This document shows positions 39,925 through 48,140 of a DNA stretch of 49,129 nt, in pieces. A model generated the notes under the pieces. It had not been told where the DNA came from. It made no database searches and worked only from the letters and a program-made list of their open reading frames with translations. This stretch comes from an uncultured Collinsella sp. (GTDB lineage: Bacteria > Actinomycetota > Coriobacteriia > Coriobacteriales > Coriobacteriaceae), in assembly GCA_902493515.1 (NCBI GenBank), contig CABUPE010000017.1:1-49129 (forward strand), given 5' to 3'. The number at the start of each line of letters is the position of its first letter. Position 1 is the stretch's first letter. Position numbers and translations under genes: made by a program.

Positions 39925-42153
39925 CTAGAAGTTGGCGTCGTTGAGCTGGGTGCTCTCGAGTCCGTCGAGTTGCTGTTCGGGCGTATCGGCGACGCTCTCG
40001 AGCAGCTCGGTGGGATCGACGTTCATGCTCTTGCCGGCCTCGTTGCCGTTGACCAAGTCGTCCGAGAAGATGTCGACTTCCATTTCCTCGGCCTCTTCAA
40101 TCTGAACCTCGAGCGGCACCTGGGTGCGCACGAGCTTAACGGCCGGGCGCATGCGGGCAAACAGCGGCACGTACTCGACGATGCTGGCCGAGTTCTCAAG
40201 ACCGTACCAGCGTGCCGGGCTTCCGCAGGCGCGGCGGACGGCGTACTTGATGGCCATCACGCGGTGGTCATTGCGGTTGATGTCCGTTTCGGGGGCGAGC
40301 ATCTTGCGCAGCATGCAAAAACGGAAGTCGCCCACGTTGCCGCGCGTCTCGTAGATGGAGTAGGTGTGGTGCTGCGGCGGCAGCTCGCCCGAAGCCATCA
40401 GGTCGCCGACGATCTGACGCAGATAGGCGTTGATGCGCTGGTTGACCTTAAAACCCAGGTCCAAGCGCACGCGGAACAGGAAGCCTGTGCCAAAGGTCTC
40501 AACGGAATACTCGTGCGTATAGGGCTCGTCGGTAACGTGTACGTTGATGAACCAATATGCCTTGGCACGCTTGGGGTGCTTGTCCAAGATGGAGTAGAGC
40601 ACGTCGCGGTCGAGCGTGAGCGGGTCGGGACTGTTGGTAAGGAACACCAGATTGTCGGCGAGCACGGGGTAGGTCTCGTCGTTGCGCAGGCGGCCGAGCT
40701 GGTCAATGTACTTGGAGACGGGCAGCAGGATCGTCTGCGTGCGCTCGATGGCGGTGCCGCGGCGCCACACGTACATAAGGCCAAACAGCAGCGCGGCCAG
40801 GAAGATCATGACGTAGCCGCCGTCAAAGAACATGGTGAGGCACGAAGCGAAGAAGCACAGCTCAATGGCACCAAAGAGCAGGGCGAAGACGCAGGCGCCC
40901 AGCTTGTGCTTGAGGATGCCGGCGATGTAGCTCGTCAAAAGCGTCGTGGTCATGAGCATGGTCACGGTAATGGCGAGGCCGTAGGCGCTCTCCATGCGCT
41001 CGGAGTTTTGGAACAGCAGCACGATGAAGATACAGCCGACCCACATGATGTTGTTGACGAGCGGAATATAGAGTTGGCCCTTGGTGTCGCTGGGGTAGTG
41101 GATGCGCAGATGCGGCATAAGGTTGAGGCGCGTTGCCTCCGAAACCAACGAGAACGAGCCGGTGATGAGCGCCTGCGAGGCGATGATGGCCGCCACGGCC
41201 GAAAGCACGATGGCAAAGGGGCGCAGGGGCTCGGGGAGCATCATATAGAACGGGTTGACGATATCCATCGCGAGCATCTGGGGATTGGAATTGTTGGCGA
41301 GCAGCCAAGCGCCCTGACCCAGATAGTTAAGGATGAGGGCTGCCTTTACGAACGGCCAGGATGCGTAAATGTTAGCCTTGCCCACGTGACCCATGTCCGA
41401 ATAGAGCGCCTCGGCGCCGGTCGTCGACAGGAAGACGAAGCCGAGCACCATGATGCCCGAGTGGTTGATGGGCGAGAACAGGAACATGATGCCGCGGATG
41501 GGGTTGAGCGCGCGTAGGATGGACAGGTTGCCGAGCATGTTGAACAGGCCGGCGCCAGCCAAGAACAGGAACCACAGCGTCATGAGCGGGCCGAACAGCT
41601 TGCCGATCGACGAGGTGCCGGCGCGCTGCATGGCAAACAGGCCGCAGATAATGATGATGGTGATGATGATGACGTTGGTCTGGCCGTCACCCAGCAGCGC
41701 ATGGCCCCATTCGATGGTGCGCAGACCCTCGATGGCCGTGGTGACCGTGACCGCGGGGGTGAGGATGCCGTCGGCGAGCAGTGCCGCGCCGCCGATCATG
41801 GCGGGGAGAATCAGCCATGGCGCCACCTTGCGCACGAGACTGAACAGGGCGAAGATGCCGCCTTCGTTGTGGTTGTCGGCCTTCATGGCGATTACCACGT
41901 ACTTGACCGTGGTCACGAGCGTCATGGTCCAGATGACGAGCGAAAGCGCGCCCAGGATCATGTCCTCGCTGACGGTACCGATGCCGCCGTTGTTGGCGAC
42001 GATTGATTTCATGGTGTACATGGGGCTCGTGCCGATGTCGCCATAGACGACGCCGAGCGTTACAAGCAGCATGCCAGCGGAGAGGGGGATGGCTCCGTGC
42101 CCGCCTTGCCCGCGCTGGTCTTGGGGGCTTGCCTCCAGTTTGTTGTGTGCCAC
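39925..42153 (-). CDS. kup: Potassium uptake transporter Kup
   Basis: A K+/H+ symporter of 742 residues. The signature GVVYGDIGTSPMYTMK follows the first helix, about 12 membrane segments fill residues 25-480, and a long soluble C-terminal domain (about 240 residues) is typical. Start: GTG 42153 has AAGGGAG 6 bases upstream; an ATG six codons earlier (42171) has no obvious site. It stands alone on this strand with a 24-bp palindrome upstream. I looked for the c-di-AMP riboswitch common before kup genes and did not see it. Confidence 0.93.
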   Translation of the reverse strand: MAHNKLEASPQDQRGQGGHGAIPLSAGMLLVTLGVVYGDIGTSPMYTMKSIVANNGGIGTVSEDMILGALSLVIWTMTLVTTVKYVVIAMKADNHNEGGIFALFSLVRKVAPWLILPAMIGGAALLADGILTPAVTVTTAIEGLRTIEWGHALLGDGQTNVIIITIIIICGLFAMQRAGTSSIGKLFGPLMTLWFLFLAGAGLFNMLGNLSILRALNPIRGIMFLFSPINHSGIMVLGFVFLSTTGAEALYSDMGHVGKANIYASWPFVKAALILNYLGQGAWLLANNSNPQMLAMDIVNPFYMMLPEPLRPFAIVLSAVAAIIASQALITGSFSLVSEATRLNLMPHLRIHYPSDTKGQLYIPLVNNIMWVGCIFIVLLFQNSERMESAYGLAITVTMLMTTTLLTSYIAGILKHKLGACVFALLFGAIELCFFASCLTMFFDGGYVMIFLAALLFGLMYVWRRGTAIERTQTILLPVSKYIDQLGRLRNDETYPVLADNLVFLTNSPDPLTLDRDVLYSILDKHPKRAKAYWFINVHVTDEPYTHEYSVETFGTGFLFRVRLDLGFKVNQRINAYLRQIVGDLMASGELPPQHHTYSIYETRGNVGDFRFCMLRKMLAPETDINRNDHRVMAIKYAVRRACGSPARWYGLENSASIVEYVPLFARMRPAVKLVRTQVPLEVQIEEAEEMEVDIFSDDLVNGNEAGKSMNVDPTELLESVADTPEQQLDGLESTQLNDANF

Positions 42154-42178
42154 GTGGACTCCCTTAGACATCCGGTTA

Positions 42179-42193
42179 TCTGTCTAGGACAGA
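42179..42193. promoter_or_regulatory. Short palindrome at the kup start region
   Basis: TCTGTCTAGGACAGA, two 6-bp arms around TAG, lies just upstream of the kup start codons. It could be an operator or part of a leader hairpin; weak evidence. Confidence 0.3.
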
Positions 42194-42253
42194 AAATCTT
42201 TATGCCGTCTTTATACATACAAGAGCAGTTTGGCACATCAGGTTATTTTAGAC

Positions 42254-42277
42254 AATAATCCCCAGCTGGGGATTATT
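42254..42277. promoter_or_regulatory. Perfect 24-bp palindrome between EamA and kup genes
   Basis: AATAATCCCCAG followed by its exact complement, with no unpaired loop. It lies 35 bases past the EamA gene stop and 101 bases upstream of kup. It could terminate the EamA transcript (ATTATT on the minus strand) or act as an operator. Its GGGGAT ends resemble the palindrome before the GGDEF gene. Confidence 0.5.
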
Positions 42278-42311
42278 TATGTACGTAGGTAGCATTTCAA
42301 AACAGGGGCTT

Positions 42312-43223
42312 TTAAGCACGTGCTGTCTGGGCTATGCCAGCCTTGGCGCTTGCGCGTTTGCCGGCGAGTTCGCAAAAAATCGCGCCGCCGATGATAAGCG
42401 CGGCGCCCATCAGGCGGACCGGTGTTATGGCTTCGCCCAAAAGGACGGCCGAGAACACGACGGCCGAAAGCGGCTCGAGGTAGCCGACGACCGCGACGGT
42501 CTGGACGGGCAGCTTGGCGACGGCACTAAAGTAGAGCAGGCAACCGATGCCGGTGTTGACGACGCCGAGCATGACGACGGCGCGCCAATCAATACTGGTG
42601 GCGACGCCGGCGGGCAGGAATGAGGGAGCGCCCTGCGTGATGAGCGTGAGGACCAGCGCGGTCACAAAGGCGGCACTCACCTGGAGCGTGGAGTTCTCGA
42701 GGCCTTCGATGTGTGGCGCACCCTTGCTAGCGATGACCATCAGCGCATAGCAAAATGCCGAGGCGATGCCGCAGGCGATACCTGCAATGGGCATATTGCC
42801 GCCTAGACCTTGCGCTGCAATGAGAAAAGCACCGCAAGCAACGGCGATAAACCCGGCGATTTTGCCGCCGGTCAGTTTTTCGCCAAAGATGAGTGGGGAG
42901 AGCGCCATGACAATGATGGGGCCACAGTAGTACAGCAGCGAGGACACGCCGACGCCGATCGTCTGGTAGGCGCGGAACAGAAAAATCCAGCTGGCGCCCA
43001 GCGCGGCTCCCGAGAGGAGGAGGGCTGCGGCTTCGCGGGGACGAGATGGCGCCTGCAGTTTATGGCGTTGGGTGATGGCAAGGATAGTGACAAGCGAGAG
43101 CGCGCCCAAAAACGTGCGTAGTAGCACGATATCGGAGCTCGGCAGCGCGATGGCAGCGGCGATGATGCCGTTGGAGCCAAACAATAGCAATGCTGCTAAG
43201 TACGTAAACAGTCCGTTGTCCAT
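42312..43223 (-). CDS. EamA/DMT-family transporter (second copy)
   Basis: A 303-residue membrane protein with about ten hydrophobic helices in two EamA repeats. The first opens FTYLAALLLFGSNGIIAAAI and the second lies near TLQVSAAFVTALVLTLITQG; both carry the usual P-E glutamate patterns (GYLEPLSAVVFSAVLLGE near the end). Substrate unknown. It is divergent from a LysR regulator (43342), repeating the arrangement at 0.9-2.8 kb. The two transporters share family and layout, not close sequence identity. Confidence 0.9.
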   Translation of the reverse strand: MDNGLFTYLAALLLFGSNGIIAAAIALPSSDIVLLRTFLGALSLVTILAITQRHKLQAPSRPREAAALLLSGAALGASWIFLFRAYQTIGVGVSSLLYYCGPIIVMALSPLIFGEKLTGGKIAGFIAVACGAFLIAAQGLGGNMPIAGIACGIASAFCYALMVIASKGAPHIEGLENSTLQVSAAFVTALVLTLITQGAPSFLPAGVATSIDWRAVVMLGVVNTGIGCLLYFSAVAKLPVQTVAVVGYLEPLSAVVFSAVLLGEAITPVRLMGAALIIGGAIFCELAGKRASAKAGIAQTARA

Positions 43224-43305
43224 GCGCTTCCGTCCCCTCTATATTCGAGCATGTTTACTATGGGTGAACTGGCAATAGAAGAAAAGCGAATATAATGCAT
43301 GGCTA

Positions 43306-43324
43306 ACATGACAAAAATTCATGT
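43306..43324. promoter_or_regulatory. LysR-type operator candidate
   Basis: ACATGA-N7-TCATGT, a 19-bp inverted repeat of the T-N11-A type bound by LysR proteins, lies 18 bases before the LysR start, in the 118-bp divergent space shared with EamA. Confidence 0.4.
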
Positions 43325-43341
43325 AAAGGTGGAGGCGTGTC

Positions 43342-44199
43342 GTGGAAACGAATATTCAAAAGATGCAGGTGCTGCTGGAGACGGTGCGCGCCGGAAGCTT
43401 TACGCGTGCTGCCGAGCGGTTGAGCTATTCGCAGTCGGGCGTGAGCCGTATGGTGGCCGATCTTGAGGCCGACTGGGGTTTTAAGGTGCTCGACCGCAGT
43501 CGCGAGGGCGTGGCTCTTTCTGCCGACGGGCGGCAGGTCATGCCGGCGATCGAGGCGTTATGCGAGGAATTTGTTCGTTTGCAGCGACGGGTGGATGAGA
43601 TGCGTGGACTCATGCGCGGCAAAATCTGCATCGGTACGTTTTCGAGTGTGGCGACTCATGTACTGCCGCCGGTGATCGCGCGCTTTCGCGCCGATCATCC
43701 GGATGTCGATTACGAGCTGCTGATGGGTGATTACTCCGAGATTGAGCAATGGGTGGCGGAAGGCCGCTGCGACCTGGGCTTTATCCCGCGTGAGCCCCGA
43801 GAAAACGGCATGGCATCGCGGTCTTTGGTGCGCGACGAGTTGATGGCGGTAGTACCGGCAGACTCTTTGCTTGCCACGGCGGAGGTCGTTTCTCTTGCCG
43901 ATTTAGCCAACGAGCAGTTTATTCTGCTAGAACGCGGCACCGATGACGAGATTACGCCGCTGTTCCGTCGGGCGGGACTGACGGTGTGCTCCAAGCTGTC
44001 GACCTGGGATGACTATGCGATTATGGCCATGGTTGAGGACGGCCTGGGTGTGAGCATTCTTCCCGCGCTCATCTTGCGCCGTTGTCAGTTCGATGTTGCC
44101 GTGCGTTCGCTCGAGGGACATCCCCATCGGCAGATCAACGCCATATATCGAACGGCCGATGTTTCGCTTGCCGCCGCCCGTTTCCTCGAATACCTCTAA
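43342..44199 (+). CDS. LysR-family transcriptional regulator
   Basis: A 285-residue regulator. The wHTH region (AGSFTRAAERLSYSQSGVSRMVADLE) and an effector domain ending VEDGLGVSILPALILRR are typical. It starts at GTG 43342 with GGAGG 6 bases upstream. It is divergent from an EamA transporter and is closely related in layout and effector-domain ending to the LysR at 1948. It probably controls that exporter through the ACATGA-N7-TCATGT element. Confidence 0.9.
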   Translation: METNIQKMQVLLETVRAGSFTRAAERLSYSQSGVSRMVADLEADWGFKVLDRSREGVALSADGRQVMPAIEALCEEFVRLQRRVDEMRGLMRGKICIGTFSSVATHVLPPVIARFRADHPDVDYELLMGDYSEIEQWVAEGRCDLGFIPREPRENGMASRSLVRDELMAVVPADSLLATAEVVSLADLANEQFILLERGTDDEITPLFRRAGLTVCSKLSTWDDYAIMAMVEDGLGVSILPALILRRCQFDVAVRSLEGHPHRQINAIYRTADVSLAAARFLEYL

Positions 44200-44259
44200 A
44201 CGTGTACACACCATTGTTCGCTTTGGGCAAATCTCGGAGTCCGATATATTTTCTTATGA

Positions 44260-44340
44260 AATTGAACTTTCGAATGAGGTACGGCGCTATACTGCTTGCT
44301 AAATTGAACTCTGGTTCAATTCGTGTTCTATAAATTGAAC
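44260..44340. promoter_or_regulatory. TTGAAC operator array and promoter of the HTH-aminotransferase gene
   Basis: AATTGAAC occurs at about 44260, at 44302 and at 44333, with GTTCAATT at 44314. The middle pair makes a perfect inverted repeat, 8-bp arms around TCTG (44302-44321). TATACT at 44288 could be -10, with the first TTGAAC as -35. Probable autoregulation by the HTH of the gene that follows. Confidence 0.6.
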
Positions 44341-44361
44341 TTTGCCAGCAAGGAGGTTCTA

Positions 44362-45882
44362 GTGGCCCAAGAGACGTTTAGCGATCGCCTGCGACAGACT
44401 ATGTCCGATCGCGACGTTCGCCAGTCGGACGTGATCCGCGCATCGGAGATGCTCGGCAAAAAACTCGGCAAGAGTCAGATGAGCCAATATGTGAGCGGCA
44501 AGACGATCCCGCGGCGCGATGTGGCTGAGCTGCTCGCCCGTATTTTGGAGGTCGATGTTACCTGGCTGCTTGCCGGCGACGCCGATCAAGGCGAGGCATC
44601 ATCACCCCGCAACGATTCCAAGCCCGAACCCCATCCCTCAGCTCAAATTGCAAGGAGCACCACCATGCGTACTTTTTCTAAGTCCACCAAGCTCGATAAC
44701 GTCCTGTATGACGTGCGCGGTCCCGTCGTCGACGAGGCCGCCCGTATGGAGGACGAGGGCGAGCGCATCCTCAAGCTCAATATCGGTAACCCGGCGCCCT
44801 TCGGTTTCCGCACGCCCGATGAGGTCATCAAGGACATGCGCCAGCAGCTGCCCGACTGCGAAGGCTATTCCAACTCGCGTGGCCTGTTCTCCGCGCGCAA
44901 GGCGATTATGCAGTATTCGCAGATCAAGGGCCTGCCCAACGTTCAGATGGAGCATATCTACACGGGCAACGGCGTGTCCGAGCTCATTCAGCTTTCGATG
45001 AACGCGCTGCTCGACAATGGCGACGAGATTCTGATCCCCAGCCCCGACTATCCGCTCTGGACGGCGTGCGCAACCCTTGCTGGCGGTCATCCCGTACATT
45101 ATCTGTGCGATGAGCAGGCGGATTGGTATCCCGACCTGGAGGATATGGAGTCCAAGATCACGAGCGCGACCAAAGCCCTCGTCATCATCAACCCCAACAA
45201 CCCCACGGGTTCCGTCTATCCGCGCGAGGTGCTCGAGGGCATCGTCGAGATTGCACGCAGGCATCAGCTGATGATCTTTGCCGATGAGATCTACGACCGC
45301 CTGTGCATGGACGGCTACGAGCACGTCTCGATTGCCTCGCTCGCCCCCGATCTGCCCTGTGTCACCTTTAGCGGCCTTTCCAAGTCGCACATGATCGCGG
45401 GCTATCGCATTGGCTGGATGGTGCTTTCGGGCAACCAGCGCTGCATGAGCGACTTCATCATGGGCATCAACATGCTCTCCAACATGCGCCTGTGCTCCAA
45501 CGTGCCGGCTCAGTCGATCGTCCAGACGGCGCTCGGCGGCCATCAGTCGGTCAACGACTACATCCGTCCCGGCGGTCGTGTCTACGAGCAGCGCAACTTT
45601 GTGTATGAGGCGCTCAACAAGATCGACGGCATCTCGGTGGTCAAGCCGCGCGCGGCGTTCTACATCTTCCCCAAGATGGATGTTAAGAAGTTCAACATCA
45701 CCGATGACGAGCAGTTTGCCCTCGACCTGCTGCACGAGAAGAAGATTCTGATCACGCGCGGCGGCGGCTTTAACTGGGCCGAGCCCGATCACTTCCGCAT
45801 CGTGTACCTGCCGCGCATGGAAGTACTCAAAGAGTCCCTCGAAGACCTCGCCGACTTCTTCGATCATTATCGCCAGTCGTAG
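44362..45882 (+). CDS. XRE-HTH fused to an AlaA-type aminotransferase
   Basis: A 506-residue fusion. Residues about 5-75 form an XRE-like HTH (DRLRQTMSDRDVRQSDVIRA...LGKSQMSQYVSGKTIPRRDVAELLARILEVDVTWLL). From about residue 102 a complete class I/II PLP aminotransferase of the AlaA/YfdZ type starts, with the Schiff-base lysine at 341 in SGLSKSHMIAGYRIGW. The GTG start 44362 has AAGGAGG 5 bases upstream. An in-frame ATG at 44665 has its own AAGGAG 7 bases upstream, so a stand-alone aminotransferase may also be made. It likely links alanine/amino acid metabolism to self-regulation; the terminator at 45906 ends it. Confidence 0.9.
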   Translation: MAQETFSDRLRQTMSDRDVRQSDVIRASEMLGKKLGKSQMSQYVSGKTIPRRDVAELLARILEVDVTWLLAGDADQGEASSPRNDSKPEPHPSAQIARSTTMRTFSKSTKLDNVLYDVRGPVVDEAARMEDEGERILKLNIGNPAPFGFRTPDEVIKDMRQQLPDCEGYSNSRGLFSARKAIMQYSQIKGLPNVQMEHIYTGNGVSELIQLSMNALLDNGDEILIPSPDYPLWTACATLAGGHPVHYLCDEQADWYPDLEDMESKITSATKALVIINPNNPTGSVYPREVLEGIVEIARRHQLMIFADEIYDRLCMDGYEHVSIASLAPDLPCVTFSGLSKSHMIAGYRIGWMVLSGNQRCMSDFIMGINMLSNMRLCSNVPAQSIVQTALGGHQSVNDYIRPGGRVYEQRNFVYEALNKIDGISVVKPRAAFYIFPKMDVKKFNITDDEQFALDLLHEKKILITRGGGFNWAEPDHFRIVYLPRMEVLKESLEDLADFFDHYRQS

Positions 45883-45905
45883 GGGATAGAAACTCCGCAC
45901 TATGA

Positions 45906-45943
45906 AAAGCTCCCTGCAGTTGTTTTGCTGCAGGGAGCTTTCT
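45906..45943. terminator. Terminator after the aminotransferase gene
   Basis: A 14-bp stem (AAAGCTCCCTGCAG / CTGCAGGGAGCTTT) with a 8-base T-rich loop is followed by CTT on plus and preceded by an A-run serving the minus-strand def gene. Confidence 0.92.
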
Positions 45944-45956
45944 TGAATCGGCGGAA

Positions 45957-46367
45957 CTAAATAACAATCCCGTTGCAGTGGTCGATTTCGTGTTGGATGA
46001 TCTCGGCGGTGTAGCCCGAGAAGTTTTTGATGCGGTGAACGAAGTTCTCGTCCAAATACTCAACCTTAATGCGGCGATAGCGGGTGCAGGGACGCTCGCC
46101 GATCAGCGAGAGGCATCCTTCGCTCGTCTGATAGGCATTGACCTGTTCAAGAATTTGAGGGTTGTACATCAGGAGTGCCCTGTTGCCGTCCTTTACGCAG
46201 ATGATGCGTTTGCGCACACCGATCATGTTGGCGGCGAGCCCCACGCACTCGTGCTCATGCTCGTGGAGTGTATCCAGGAGGTCCTGCCCGGTCGCGGCAT
46301 CGTCGGGCCCCGCGTCTTCGGAAGGCAGGCGCAAAAAGAACTCGGATTTCATGATGGGCTTGATCAT
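45957..46367 (-). CDS. def: Peptide deformylase
   Basis: A 136-residue metallo-enzyme that removes the formyl group from nascent proteins. All three motifs are intact: GLAAN at 43-47, EGCLS at 83-87 with the metal Cys85, and HEIDH at 126-130 with two metal His and the catalytic Glu. Short, type 3-like Def proteins of Gram-positives and actinobacteria are of similar length. Start ATG 46367 has GAGGAG upstream; the frame is open 72 codons further, but without homology. It is the enzyme the cell would rely on, given the damaged homolog at 38216. Confidence 0.92.
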   Translation of the reverse strand: MIKPIMKSEFFLRLPSEDAGPDDAATGQDLLDTLHEHEHECVGLAANMIGVRKRIICVKDGNRALLMYNPQILEQVNAYQTSEGCLSLIGERPCTRYRRIKVEYLDENFVHRIKNFSGYTAEIIQHEIDHCNGIVI

Positions 46368-46572
46368 GGCGGGCTCCTCATGTCTTATGCTTTCGTGGAC
46401 TTTTAATAATAGCGCGGAAGGAAAGCTGTGCGTCCGCGTTACAATTTTTCGACGTTGGACCATGTTGTCAGACTCGTCGTGTACGGCGTCTGGCGTAAGT
46501 CTAGGGCTCATTTTTCGCCCTGGACTGTTCCTCTGGGGCGATGCGACTGTCGTTCCAAGAGGAAGGAAATGC

Positions 46573-47988
46573 ATGGGGAGCAAATCTCAGCAACAAGTTA
46601 GAGTAACGCCATCGGGCACTGCGGCGCTTCTCGTCGTAATGTATATTGCAGCCTTTGTCGCCGCGTTTAACGAGAACATCATTAACGTGGCGTTGCACGA
46701 CATTATGGCGGCCTTTTCGGTGAGTGCCACCACGGCGCAGTGGCTCGTTTCGGGCTACATGATCGTGACGTCGATCTTTACGGCCATCATGGCCTTCCTG
46801 TCCGGCCGTTTCTCGACGCGCAAGCTGCTGTTTTTCGCATGCGGATGCATGGTCGCCGGCGAAGTCCTGTGCCTGGTCGCTCCGTCGTTTAGCGTTTTGC
46901 TGCCAAGCCGTATTTTGCAGGCTGCGGGATCGGGCATCTTGTTCCCGCTCATGATGAATGTGGTGCTGTCTTGTGCCCCGCGCGAGAAGCTCGGTCTGTA
47001 TCTGAGCCTGGGCGGCGCCTGCATTACGCTAGGACCGGCGTTTGGACCCGTGATCAGCGGTCTTATGTGCACGTTATTTGGCTGGAGGGCGGTATTCGTA
47101 GTGCCGCTGGTGGGCGGCATTGCGGTCGCCGCGGCGGGCGTTAAGCTTGTTCAGAATGTCGGAGAGCGCTCGAACACCACGCTTGATATTCTGTCGGTTG
47201 TTTTGCTCGCGGTCGGCATTACGGCATTTGTGTATTCCGTAGGCGAGTTCTCGGCCAATCTGATTGCCGGTGTCGTGGCGCTTTTCGCCGCCGTTGTGCT
47301 GCTCGGCCTGTTTGCGGCCCGTCAGCTCAAGCTCGAGCATCCGGTGCTTAACGTGCGTCCCATGGCGAGCGTTTGCTTTTGGCCTGCGTGCCTGCTTGTG
47401 GTGGTGTCGATGATGACGACGTTCTCGATGAGCGTTTTGTTGCCGCTCTATTTTGAGGGCGCATACGGCATGACCGCACTTATTGCGGGCCTGCTCATTT
47501 TGCCGGCGATTGCCTGCAACGCCGTGACCTCGATTGTGGGCGGACGTGTGATGGACGCCCGTGGCGCATGGCCGCTGCTGCCGGTCGGCTTTGCCCTGAT
47601 TGCCGTGGGACAGACTGCCATCTCGATGACGGCGGCAAGCATGAACATCGGCGTCGTCGTGGCGCTGACCGTTGTGGTGTATGCCGGAGTCGGTTTGGTG
47701 CTGAGCCCCTCGCAAACGGCCGGCTTGGAGACGCTGCCCGCCGCTGAGCATCCTCACGGAACGGCATTGCTCAACACGTGGAACATGATTGCCGCATCGT
47801 TTGGCCCGTCGCTGTTTATCGGCCTGCTCTCGAGTTCTGCGGCGACTGCCGGTGTCGCTGGCGCTGCGACGGACGTTGCCCAGGCGATTGGATTTGCAGC
47901 TGCCGTGCGTGTGGCGGCTGTAATTGCCGTGGTTGGGTTCGCGACGTCGCTGGTGTACGCTCGTCGCGAGTCGCACATGTCGCATTAA
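46573..47988 (+). CDS. MFS exporter, DHA2 (QacA/EmrB) family
   Basis: A 471-residue transporter of the DHA2 drug:H+ antiporter type with about 14 membrane helices. The first loop has NENIINVALHDIMAAFSVSATTAQWLVSGYMI, a family hallmark, and motif C-like GGACITLGPAFGPVISG lies in helix 5. ATG 46573 follows AAGGA; the frame is open back to 46162 but overlaps the divergent def gene there. Substrate unknown. It is divergent from def with a 205-bp gap that holds the promoters. Confidence 0.9.
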   Translation: MGSKSQQQVRVTPSGTAALLVVMYIAAFVAAFNENIINVALHDIMAAFSVSATTAQWLVSGYMIVTSIFTAIMAFLSGRFSTRKLLFFACGCMVAGEVLCLVAPSFSVLLPSRILQAAGSGILFPLMMNVVLSCAPREKLGLYLSLGGACITLGPAFGPVISGLMCTLFGWRAVFVVPLVGGIAVAAAGVKLVQNVGERSNTTLDILSVVLLAVGITAFVYSVGEFSANLIAGVVALFAAVVLLGLFAARQLKLEHPVLNVRPMASVCFWPACLLVVVSMMTTFSMSVLLPLYFEGAYGMTALIAGLLILPAIACNAVTSIVGGRVMDARGAWPLLPVGFALIAVGQTAISMTAASMNIGVVVALTVVVYAGVGLVLSPSQTAGLETLPAAEHPHGTALLNTWNMIAASFGPSLFIGLLSSSAATAGVAGAATDVAQAIGFAAAVRVAAVIAVVGFATSLVYARRESHMSH

Positions 47989-48140
47989 TGTGTGCACATA
48001 GATTCTGCAGCTAGATTGGATGGCGACACCATAAACTAATGGACGTTTTGCCGAGAGGCATGAATGTTTAAAGCGCAAAGAGTGCGCGACGGGCCCCGCG
48101 AATGGGGCGATGATGCCCGAGAGGGCCAAGAAGGAGTCTC

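Noticed and set aside
39892..41517. 541-codon frame on the plus strand
   Set aside because: Antisense to kup, with His/Gln/Asp-rich translation; shadow frame.
42154..42311. c-di-AMP (ydaO) riboswitch before kup
   Set aside because: The conserved core elements are not visible in this 158-bp stretch.
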